A stretch of DNA of 64,000 bases from JAZOXB01 sp964465395 (GTDB lineage Bacteria; Bacillota; Clostridia; Oscillospirales; Oscillospiraceae), in assembly GCA_964465395.1 (NCBI GenBank), contig CAYXIN010000001.1:5884-69883 (forward strand). The letters are read 5' to 3'. This document shows, piece by piece, positions 59,005 to 64,000 of the stretch. Numbering within the stretch: the first letter of the stretch is position 1; every line of letters begins with the position of its first letter. A model generated the notes under the pieces. That model made no database searches. It worked only from the letters and a program-made list of their open reading frames with translations, and was not told the origin of the DNA. The position numbers and the translations under genes were made by a program.

Positions 59005-60030
59005 ATGAGCTACGAAAGCATTCGCCTGGAAAAAGGCATGTACCGCCAGAGCGGAAAAACCTTTGCACAGGTACTTGAGGGACTCGATCCCTCCGAAAAT
59101 TATCACGGCACAGCGCTGGAGGGCACGGACGCCTTCCAGCGCCAGCTCAAGCGCTTCGGCATCCGCGCCAAAGGCCCCGGCTCCGACACGGTTGAGAAAT
59201 TCTTCGCCACCACGGATTCGGCGGTGCTGTTCCCGGAATTTATTTCCCGCGTGGTGCGGCAGGGCATGGATGAGGCCGATCTGCTCTCGCGCCTGTGCGC
59301 GACGGTGACAAGCATCGACGCCATGGACTACCGCAGCATTTATTCCGTCCCAACCGAGGAGGAGAAAAAGCCCATGGATGTGGGCGAGGGCGCGGCGCTG
59401 CCCGCTGCGGTGATCCGCACGCGGGAGCACCTTGTGCAGCTCAAAAAGCGCGGCCGCCTGCTGACGGCCAGCTACGAGGCGCTGCGCTTCCAGAAGCTGG
59501 ATCTGTTCTCCGTCATGCTGCGGCAGATGGGCGCGGCAATCCAGAAAACGCTGGTCAGCGACGCAGTGGAGGTGCTGATCTCCGGTGACGGCAACAGCAA
59601 CGCCGCCGCGACCTACCGCATCGGCACCAGCCCGATGAGCGGTACCTCCGGCACGCTGACCTACGCGCAGCTTGTGGAATTCTGGGCCAGCTTCTCGCCC
59701 TATGAGATGAACACGCTCGTGCTGAGCGCGCCGACCACGGTGAAGCTGTTACAGCTTCCGGAAATGCAGAATCCTGCCGCCGGGCTGGATTTCCAGGGCA
59801 GCGGCAGGCTGATTACGCCGCTGGGCGCGCAGATTCTGCGCACCGACGCCATCTCTGACGGGCGCATTCTGGCTCTTGACCGCCGCTTTGCGCTGGAAAT
59901 GGTGCAGGCCGGGGAGGTCAGCGTCGAATTCGACAAGCTCATCGACCGCCAGATGGAAATGGCGGCCATCACGAGCATCTGCGGCTTCAGCAAAATCTGC
60001 AACGAGGCCACGGCCGTGCTGACGATCTGA
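59005..60030 (+). CDS. phage major capsid protein
   Basis: 341 residues. Central and C-terminal regions fit the HK97-like capsid fold: ATTDSAVLFPEFISRVVRQG, VGEGAALPAAVIRTREH, LTASYEALRFQKLDLFSVML, SAPTTVKLLQLPEMQNPAAG, ILALDRRFALEMVQAGEVSV and DRQMEMAAITSICGFSKIC. AGGAGG lies 7-8 nt before the ATG. The capsid is expected to be cut at its N-terminus by the upstream protease. Confidence 0.88.
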   Translation: MSYESIRLEKGMYRQSGKTFAQVLEGLDPSENYHGTALEGTDAFQRQLKRFGIRAKGPGSDTVEKFFATTDSAVLFPEFISRVVRQGMDEADLLSRLCATVTSIDAMDYRSIYSVPTEEEKKPMDVGEGAALPAAVIRTREHLVQLKKRGRLLTASYEALRFQKLDLFSVMLRQMGAAIQKTLVSDAVEVLISGDGNSNAAATYRIGTSPMSGTSGTLTYAQLVEFWASFSPYEMNTLVLSAPTTVKLLQLPEMQNPAAGLDFQGSGRLITPLGAQILRTDAISDGRILALDRRFALEMVQAGEVSVEFDKLIDRQMEMAAITSICGFSKICNEATAVLTI

Positions 60031-60031
60031 G

Positions 60032-60373
60032 ATGTCCGGGGAAATCTACAGCCGCGCGCTGACGCTGCTGGGCGGCACGCTGAGCAACGAGGAGCAGGCG
60101 CTCCTGCGCGATGTCTGCGCCGCGGTTCAGCGGATGCTGACCCAGACGCTTCGCGCGGGCGTGACGCCGGAGGATTGCAGTGAGCCCTTCTCGGTCGCGG
60201 CGGCGCTGCTGGCGGCTGAGGTCACGCGCAGCCCCATGCGCGACGGGCTGCAAATCTTTGACGCGGGCACCATGCGGCTGCATTTTGCCGACGGCCCGGC
60301 GGGAAAGCTGGCGCGGCAGCTTCTTGCGCCCTGGCTGGACGGCGGTGTCTGCTTCCGGAGCGTGGCGACATGA
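60032..60373 (+). CDS. phage head-tail connector-like protein (adaptor)
   Basis: 113 residues, mostly alpha-helical (SRALTLLGGTLSNEEQALLR, LLRDVCAAVQRMLTQTLRAG). Position right after the capsid and size match the adaptor (gp6-like) that sits under the portal. The ATG is 1 bp beyond the capsid stop. I see no diagnostic motif. Confidence 0.6.
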   Translation: MSGEIYSRALTLLGGTLSNEEQALLRDVCAAVQRMLTQTLRAGVTPEDCSEPFSVAAALLAAEVTRSPMRDGLQIFDAGTMRLHFADGPAGKLARQLLAPWLDGGVCFRSVAT

Positions 60374-60711
60374 AGGCGCTGATTGCAAGGCTGCTGACCG
60401 CCTACGGCTCGACGGTCACGGTGCATTTTGAGCAGGAGAGCCGCGCGGTGCGGGCGCTGCTTCAGCCCGTTACCTCAAAAAGCTGGCAGAATATGGAGCG
60501 CATGATCCCCGTGGGAGGCCAGATCCCGCGGGGACAATTCCTCTATATCGGCCCGCCGGAGGTGGACGTGACGCAGGCCACGCATCTGAGTCTGCTGGGA
60601 AAGACCTACCTCGTGCGCCGGGTAGACCGGATTCTCTACCGCGATCAGGTGCTTTATCTCTGGGGACTTCTGGTGGAAGGAGGGCGTGAGGATCCATGGA
60701 GCGAATCCTGA
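60370..60711 (+). CDS. phage head-closure-like protein
   Basis: 113 residues, beta-rich (TVTVHFEQESRAVRALLQPV, PRGQFLYIGPPEVDVTQA, TYLVRRVDRILYRDQVLYLW), the size and place of a stopper/head-closure protein (gp16-like). Start overlaps the previous gene by 4 bp (ATGA). No motif confirms it. Confidence 0.6.
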   Translation: MKALIARLLTAYGSTVTVHFEQESRAVRALLQPVTSKSWQNMERMIPVGGQIPRGQFLYIGPPEVDVTQATHLSLLGKTYLVRRVDRILYRDQVLYLWGLLVEGGREDPWSES

Positions 60712-61127
60712 GCGCGCTGACCCAACGCCTGCGCAGCGCCGGGCTGCATGTGACGCGCGACGACCCGAATCAGACCCTGCCGCGGCTGAAGCTGCCGATG
60801 CTGGCGCTGCGCGCAGAGGGCGCGCAGCGGCGCTCCCTGGCGCCGGGCGACCTGCTGGCCGGGCACTACAGCTCCGGCACGACCACCGGGAAGGAGCTGA
60901 CGCTGACGGTGCAGCTTGTGGTCTACTCGCCCTACCGCAGCGGCGAGCAGCTCTGCGAGGACGCTGTGTCACAGAGCCTTCTGGCGCTCGACGGCGGCCT
61001 GCAAAACGCCAATCTCCTGGCGCTGCGCTGCGGGCCGATTGCCTACGACCCTGACGCGGACTGCTACTGCTGCCGGATTCAGGCGGAGCTGCGCGCCTGG
61101 GATGTGACCTTCACCGCCGCGCAGTGA
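60696..61127 (+). CDS. phage tail-terminator-like neck protein
   Basis: 143 residues with an alpha/beta layout (RILSALTQRLRSAGLHVTRD, ELTLTVQLVVYSPYRSGEQL, YCCRIQAELRAWDVTF) like tail-completion/terminator proteins. It overlaps the head-closure gene by 16 bp and has GAAGGAGG at 60677-60684. The family is inferred from order and strand pattern only. Confidence 0.55.
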   Translation: MERILSALTQRLRSAGLHVTRDDPNQTLPRLKLPMLALRAEGAQRRSLAPGDLLAGHYSSGTTTGKELTLTVQLVVYSPYRSGEQLCEDAVSQSLLALDGGLQNANLLALRCGPIAYDPDADCYCCRIQAELRAWDVTFTAAQ

Positions 61128-61137
61128 AAATACAAAG

Positions 61138-61165
61138 GGCGGTACGGGTGCAGACCCGTACCGCC
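61138..61165 (+). other. 12-bp hairpin upstream of the first tail-like gene
   Basis: A perfect stem GGCGGTACGGGT/ACCCGTACCGCC with a GCAG loop, ahead of the ribosome binding site (GGAAAGG) of the next gene. No T-run follows, so it may be a processing or translational-control element. Confidence 0.55.
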
Positions 61166-61182
61166 GGAAAGGATGAGATCCG

Positions 61183-61575
61183 ATGTCACTTATCCCGGTT
61201 CAGACGGGATTTCAGCTTTTTTACGACAGCATTGAGCTGGCCGGATTACAAAGCTATGAGCTGCGGCTGTTGCAGCAGGTGCGCCGCGTGGAGCAGGTTG
61301 GGCACAACCTGCCGGACAAGCTGCTCTACGGCGGCTACTCTTATCAGCTCACCGTGCGGCGGCTGCTGCCGGACACGCCGGAGGCACCGACCTGGCCCCT
61401 GGCACGCACGGAAAGTCCCTTCACGATGCGCATTCGTCGCCAACGGCGGGAGGACACGCTTGAGGGCTGTATGTTGCTGTCGCTGACGGAGCGCTGCGAG
61501 CACAACGGCTGCGCCGTCGAGGAGATGGTCTGCCTGGCGCGGACGCTGCGCTCGGCGCTGGTCAGCACAGCGTAA
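61183..61575 (+). CDS. phage tail-associated protein of unknown type
   Basis: 130 residues, not recognised. Short strands SLIPVQTGFQLFYDSIELAG and YGGYSYQLTVRRLL, then an Arg-rich middle and helical C-terminus. A tail-tube-like role is possible from its position after neck genes; there is no direct evidence. GGAAAGG precedes the ATG. Confidence 0.6.
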   Translation: MSLIPVQTGFQLFYDSIELAGLQSYELRLLQQVRRVEQVGHNLPDKLLYGGYSYQLTVRRLLPDTPEAPTWPLARTESPFTMRIRRQRREDTLEGCMLLSLTERCEHNGCAVEEMVCLARTLRSALVSTA

Positions 61576-61589
61576 GGAGGTGAGAGCAG

Positions 61590-61910
61590 ATGCAATTCGG
61601 AAGCTTCCTCTGGCCCAACGAGCCGTCACACCTGCGATGCAGCTACCGCCGCCTGCTGCAAAGTCAGAGCGGCGTCTGGAGCCTGAGTGACCAGGGCTAC
61701 GGCGGCTGCACCGTTGTGGCCGAGGGCGATTTTTACACAAGCGGCAGCGCAACCGCGCTGGAGGCGCTGTTCCGCACGGGCGGCGCGCTGACGCTGCGGC
61801 TGCCGAACGCGGGCAGCTTCACGGCGCGCTTCACCGCCCTGACGCTGGAACAGGAGCCGGTGGCCGGCTGCATACACTACACGGCAACCTTTCAGGAGAC
61901 GCCCGCCTGA
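61590..61910 (+). CDS. small phage protein of unknown function, tail-type
   Basis: 106 residues, beta-rich with many aromatic and Gly residues (FGSFLWPNEPSHLRCSYRRL, WSLSDQGYGGCTVVAEGDFY, AGCIHYTATFQETPA). It resembles small tail/baseplate proteins located before a tape-measure gene; no tape-measure follows here. It ends 10 bp from the convergent tadA stop. Ribosome binding site GTAAGGAGG. Confidence 0.6.
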   Translation: MQFGSFLWPNEPSHLRCSYRRLLQSQSGVWSLSDQGYGGCTVVAEGDFYTSGSATALEALFRTGGALTLRLPNAGSFTARFTALTLEQEPVAGCIHYTATFQETPA

Positions 61911-61920
61911 GGGCGTGCCC

Positions 61921-62406
61921 TCAGCCCTCTGCCGGACGCGGCCAGCGCTTCGGCACGGGGTTTTCCCGCAGACGGCGGAAAAAATCCCGGAGGGCCTGCC
62001 CGCACTGCGCCTCCAGCACGCCGCCGGAGACCTGCGGGCGGTGATTGTAGGGCAGGGCAAACAGATCGGTCAGCGTGCCGCAGGAGCCGGCCTTCGGGTC
62101 GCGGGCGCCATAGACCACGCGGGGAATGCGGGCATTGATGATGGCCCCGGCGCACATGGGGCAGGGCTCCAGCGTGACATAGAGCGTGCAGCGCCACAGG
62201 CGCCAGCCGCCCAGCGTCCGGCAGGCCATGTCAATGGCCTCCAGTTCCGCGTGCGCCAGCGCGTTTTTCCCCGCCTCGCGGCGGTTGCGGCCCCAGCCGA
62301 CGGCGCGCTCACCATCGACAATGACACAGCCGACGGGCACCTCACCCGCCTGCGCCGCCTCCTGCGCCAACTCCAGCGCGCGGGCCATCCATTCCTGATC
62401 CGTCAT
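61921..62406 (-). CDS. tadA: tRNA-specific adenosine deaminase
   Basis: Converts A34 to inosine in tRNA-Arg(ACG). 161 residues of the zinc cytidine/deoxycytidylate deaminase fold: catalytic AHAELEAI (Glu proton shuttle and His ligand), LEPCPMCAGAII (two Cys ligands), plus the VGCVIVDGE strand and ARDPKAGSCGTL. Start MTDQEWM with AGGAGGG upstream; longer in-frame starts have no homology. It sits between the phage module and the small phage-like gene cluster, transcribed against both, from its own TTGACG-17-TATGAT promoter. Confidence 0.97.
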   Translation of the reverse strand: MTDQEWMARALELAQEAAQAGEVPVGCVIVDGERAVGWGRNRREAGKNALAHAELEAIDMACRTLGGWRLWRCTLYVTLEPCPMCAGAIINARIPRVVYGARDPKAGSCGTLTDLFALPYNHRPQVSGGVLEAQCGQALRDFFRRLRENPVPKRWPRPAEG

Positions 62407-62505
62407 GGGGTCAAGCCTCCCTCCTGCATTCCCGGCGCAGCGGACGCGCCGGAGAGCCCCCTGACGCATCGGAAGCCGACGCGCGCGGGAGATCTGTTTT
62501 TTCAT

Positions 62506-62534
62506 ATCATAGCCGATTCCACGCCCGGCGTCAA
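62506..62534 (-). promoter_or_regulatory. sigma-A promoter for tadA
   Basis: Minus strand TTGACG (62534-62529), 17-bp spacer, TATGAT (62511-62506). Confidence 0.72.
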
Positions 62535-62584
62535 CCGCAATTCGGGGGAGGACAGCGCCTCCCCCAGCAAAGGAGAGATGAAGA

Positions 62585-62746
62585 ATGATGAGGGAGTTTC
62601 AGCCGACAGACTGGTGTGCGCTGTGCGGCATTGAGCTTTACGCCGGCTCATACTGCTACCGCGTCGAGGGCCGCCGGATCTGTCCGGCTTGTCTGGCCGC
62701 CTACGCACGCGTGCTGCTGCGGGAGGCACGGGAGGTTGTGCCATGA
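62585..62746 (+). CDS. small Cys-rich zinc-finger-like protein
   Basis: 53 residues, not recognised as a named family. A CxxC (CALC), a central Cys (SYCY) and a second CxxC (CPAC) suggest one zinc finger, followed by a short Arg-rich helix. A strong site AAAGGAG precedes tandem ATGs. A GGGGGAGG/CCTCCCCC hairpin (62544-62565) precedes it. Overlaps the next gene by 4 bp (ATGA). Phage or element origin is suggested by the company it keeps. Confidence 0.7.
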   Translation: MMREFQPTDWCALCGIELYAGSYCYRVEGRRICPACLAAYARVLLREAREVVP

Positions 62747-62976
62747 AGCTGAGTGAGCTGTCCCTGGGCTATCTGGTAGCCGCAGAACAGCTTCGGCACA
62801 ATCTGCGCACCCTGCGCCGGGAGCTGCGCTGTTGTCAGGACCCCTGCCGCCGCGCCGTGCTGCGCCATCAGATTGCGCGGCTGGCACGCATCCTGACGCA
62901 GTGCCGGGAGCTGGCGGAGCTGACCGCCCATTACTACGAGAGGAGCTATTTCCGCAGTGAAAAATATACACTTTGA
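62743..62976 (+). CDS. small helical protein, phage-like cluster
   Basis: 77 residues, almost all predicted helix, rich in Arg/Leu/Cys: LSELSLGYLVAAEQLRHNLR, CCQDPCRRAVLRHQIARLAR. A coiled-coil or bundle-like partner is plausible. The ATG at 62743 overlaps the preceding stop by 4 bp (ATGA). The function is unknown. The 3' end overlaps the sigma-like gene by 20 bp. Confidence 0.65.
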   Translation: MKLSELSLGYLVAAEQLRHNLRTLRRELRCCQDPCRRAVLRHQIARLARILTQCRELAELTAHYYERSYFRSEKYTL

Positions 62977-63199
62977 TGAGTATTGCGACCTGCGTCTGCC
63001 GCCCCAGCTTCAGCTTCGGCGCGTGCAGAACGTGATCGACCAGGAGCTTTCGCGCAAGCAGCGGGAGGTGCTGCTCGCTGTGTATTTCGAGCGAAAAAGT
63101 CAGGTGGAGATCGCGCGGGAGCGCGGCGTCTGCCCCTCGACGGTTCATCGCACCCTGCGCCGCGCGGAGGATCGGCTGCGTCGCTTCCTGCGCTACTGA
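62957..63199 (+). CDS. sigma-70 region 4-like / ArpU-type small DNA-binding protein
   Basis: 80 residues dominated by a helix-turn-helix: LSRKQREVLLAVYFERKSQV, then EIARERGVCPSTVHRTLRRA. This is the region 4 DNA-binding layout of extracytoplasmic sigma factors and phage late-gene activators. It lacks region 2, so it cannot act as a complete sigma factor. A GTG start is used, with AGGAG upstream. Last of three overlapping genes. In phages such proteins often sit just before the terminase genes; here it is beyond tadA. Confidence 0.8.
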   Translation: MKNIHFDEYCDLRLPPQLQLRRVQNVIDQELSRKQREVLLAVYFERKSQVEIARERGVCPSTVHRTLRRAEDRLRRFLRY

Positions 63200-63258
63200 G
63201 CGGCCGCGGGCGCATAAGCCCGCCGCTGCGGGGAATGCTATCGCCGGAGGGGATGCAC

Positions 63259-63387
63259 ATGCAGGACAAGCGCACAAATCCACAGCGACACAGCGATCTG
63301 CACGACCCGAAGCTGCCCGCCGTCAACGCCGGGCAGCCCGGCACCCGCAGCAGACCCGCGCCCATACCCCCGCAGCCGGAGCTGTAG
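63259..63387 (+). CDS. possible small Pro/Asn-rich protein
   Basis: 42 residues, MQDKRTNPQRHSDLHDPKLP to the C-terminus PIPPQPEL. No family recognised and probably disordered. The ATG at 63259 has GGAGG 8 nt upstream, better than the in-frame ATG at 63253. A terminator lies 12 bp after the stop. The ribosome binding site and terminator argue that it is real, but composition is the only other evidence. Confidence 0.45.
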   Translation: MQDKRTNPQRHSDLHDPKLPAVNAGQPGTRSRPAPIPPQPEL

Positions 63388-63398
63388 CCTCCGGGCTT

Positions 63399-63431
63399 AA
63401 GGCCAGCCGCATTTTGCGGCTGGCCTTTTTT
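63399..63431 (+). terminator. terminator after the small phage-like cluster
   Basis: The AAGGCCAGCCGC/GCGGCTGGCCTT perfect stem with a 5-nt loop is followed by TTTTTT. Confidence 0.9.
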
Positions 63432-63493
63432 ATTTGCCGCTGCGCGAAACATAATAAAAATGCACGAAGATTCTCCTTTTGCTACCGAAAGGA

Positions 63494-63522
63494 TTGACAG
63501 CGCTGCGGTTTTCGGCTATAAT
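63494..63522 (+). promoter_or_regulatory. sigma-A promoter for glyS
   Basis: TTGACA (63494-63499), 17-bp spacer, TATAAT (63517-63522), both perfect. Only about 50 nt of leader follows, so there is no room for a T-box. Confidence 0.88.
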
Positions 63523-63571
63523 CTGAAAGCAGAAAAGCATGATTTTTCAGAAATCGATTGGAGGCACTGCA

Positions 63572-64000
63572 ATGCTGAAAAACAGCGAAAAAACAATGGA
63601 TAAAATCGTGGCGCTGTGCAAAAACCGCGGCTACGTTTTCGCCGGCTCCGAGATTTATGGCGGCCTGGCCAACACCTGGGACTACGGCCCGCTCGGTGTG
63701 GAGCTGAAAAATAACATCAAGCGCGCCTGGTGGAAAAAGTTCGTGCAGGAGAATCCCTATAACGTCGGGCTGGATTCCGCCATCCTGATGAATCCGCAGA
63801 CCTGGGTGGCCTCCGGTCATCTGGGCGGCTTCTCCGACCCCCTGATGGACTGCCGCGAGTGCAAGGAGCGCTTCCGCGCCGACCAGCTCATCGAGGGCTA
63901 CTGCGCCACCAACGGCCTGACCCTGGACAAGCCGGTTGACACACTCACGCAGGCAGAGATGAAGGAATTCATCGACAGCCATCAGATTCCCTGCCCCACC
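63572..64000 (+). CDS. glyS: glycyl-tRNA synthetase (alpha-2 dimer type, partial)
   Basis: Charges tRNA-Gly. The 143 residues present are the class II catalytic N-terminus: KIVALCKNRGYVFAGSEIYG, GLANTWDYGPLGVELKNNIK and the Ser/Gly-Leu block ILMNPQTWVASGHLGGF; the Zn-type cysteines CRECKERF follow. The gene runs off the right edge. Start ATG has GGAGG upstream. This eukaryote/archaeal-like homodimeric form, not the alpha2beta2 form, is common in some Firmicutes. Confidence 0.97.
   Translation, partial: MLKNSEKTMDKIVALCKNRGYVFAGSEIYGGLANTWDYGPLGVELKNNIKRAWWKKFVQENPYNVGLDSAILMNPQTWVASGHLGGFSDPLMDCRECKERFRADQLIEGYCATNGLTLDKPVDTLTQAEMKEFIDSHQIPCPT

Larger units (their letters stand above)
54814..61910 (+). 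mobile_element. compact prophage-derived head/neck module
   Basis: Eleven co-directional genes in the order of a tailed-phage morphogenesis cluster: terminase small and large subunits, portal, protease/scaffold, decoration protein, major capsid, three connector/terminator-sized proteins and two small tail-like proteins. Most are joined by short overlaps or gaps below 60 bp. No integrase, repressor, replication, tape-measure, tail-fibre, holin or endolysin gene is seen, and host tadA follows within 10 bp. All frames are open. Confidence 0.85.

Noticed and set aside
61921..62406. tadA as cargo of the phage element
   Set aside because: It is a complete, housekeeping tRNA deaminase with its own sigma-A promoter in the opposite direction; more likely host DNA next to or inside the insertion locus.
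63523..63571. T-box riboswitch upstream of glyS
   Set aside because: Only about 50 nt separate promoter and start codon, and no AGGGTGGNACCGCG-type T-box sequence is present.

Overview
The window is GC-rich bacterial chromosome from a spore-forming anaerobe of the Clostridia, most like the Oscillospiraceae/Eubacteriales (family-level placement is inference). The evidence is a sporulation gene set (spoIIGA-sigE, spoIIE, whiA, dipicolinate synthase spoVFA-spoVFB), Gram-positive style lipoproteins and 3D/G5 wall proteins, an O2-scavenging flavodiiron protein, ferredoxin-linked 2-oxoacid oxidation and a ptb-buk acyl-kinase pathway. Genes are tightly packed, often with 4-bp ATGA/GTGA overlaps. Many intergenic gaps carry near-consensus sigma-A promoters (TTGACA-17-TATAAT) and perfect hairpin terminators.

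Layout. 1-6.7 kb: a partial pseudouridine synthase with a CBS-domain protein, pckA, a four-domain flavodiiron fusion, then spoIIGA-sigE. 6.7-12.2 kb: two lipoproteins (one a Cthe_2159-type beta-helix protein), a Dabb/GIY-YIG pair, a DEDDh exonuclease, a TPP riboswitch with thiT, and a YabE-like 3D protein. 12.6-21.2 kb: a DUF2975/HTH/DUF4173 operon, murA, an rRNA m5C methyltransferase, spoIIE and a two-gene chromate transporter. 21.2-21.65 kb holds five copies of a structured 47-bp repeat. 21.7-30.7 kb is one long co-directional block: lipoprotein, response regulator, histidine kinase, yqhQ-like DUF1385, prmC, recA, recX, rimO, pgsA. 30.8-36.5 kb is murB - stand-alone RapZ C-domain - whiA - dnaE. 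36.6-46 kb carries a cytidylate-kinase-like protein, nrdR with a polysaccharide deacetylase, an LRR protein, marR-MATE, a threonine-aldolase-like enzyme with a second MATE, and gtrA.

46-52.5 kb is a catabolic operon, ptb-buk-P-loop ATPase-ferredoxin-vor alpha/beta/gamma-ilvE. Together these genes can transaminate branched-chain amino acids, oxidise the 2-oxoacids to acyl-CoA with ferredoxin reduction, and make ATP from acyl-CoA through acyl phosphate. 52.6-54.7 kb carries spoVFB/spoVFA and a divergent DUF4364 gene.

54.8-61.9 kb is a compact phage head module: small and large terminase, portal, protease/scaffold, decoration protein, capsid, three neck proteins and two small tail-like genes. 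No integrase, replication, tape-measure, lysis or repressor gene is visible. It is followed by host tadA (opposite strand) and a small cluster with a Cys-rich protein and a sigma-70 region-4-like protein, then the 5' part of glyS. All head genes are intact and resemble the host in composition, so this is the best candidate here for an undescribed (domesticated, satellite or GTA-like) system. No tRNA, rRNA, CRISPR array or insertion sequence was recognised.
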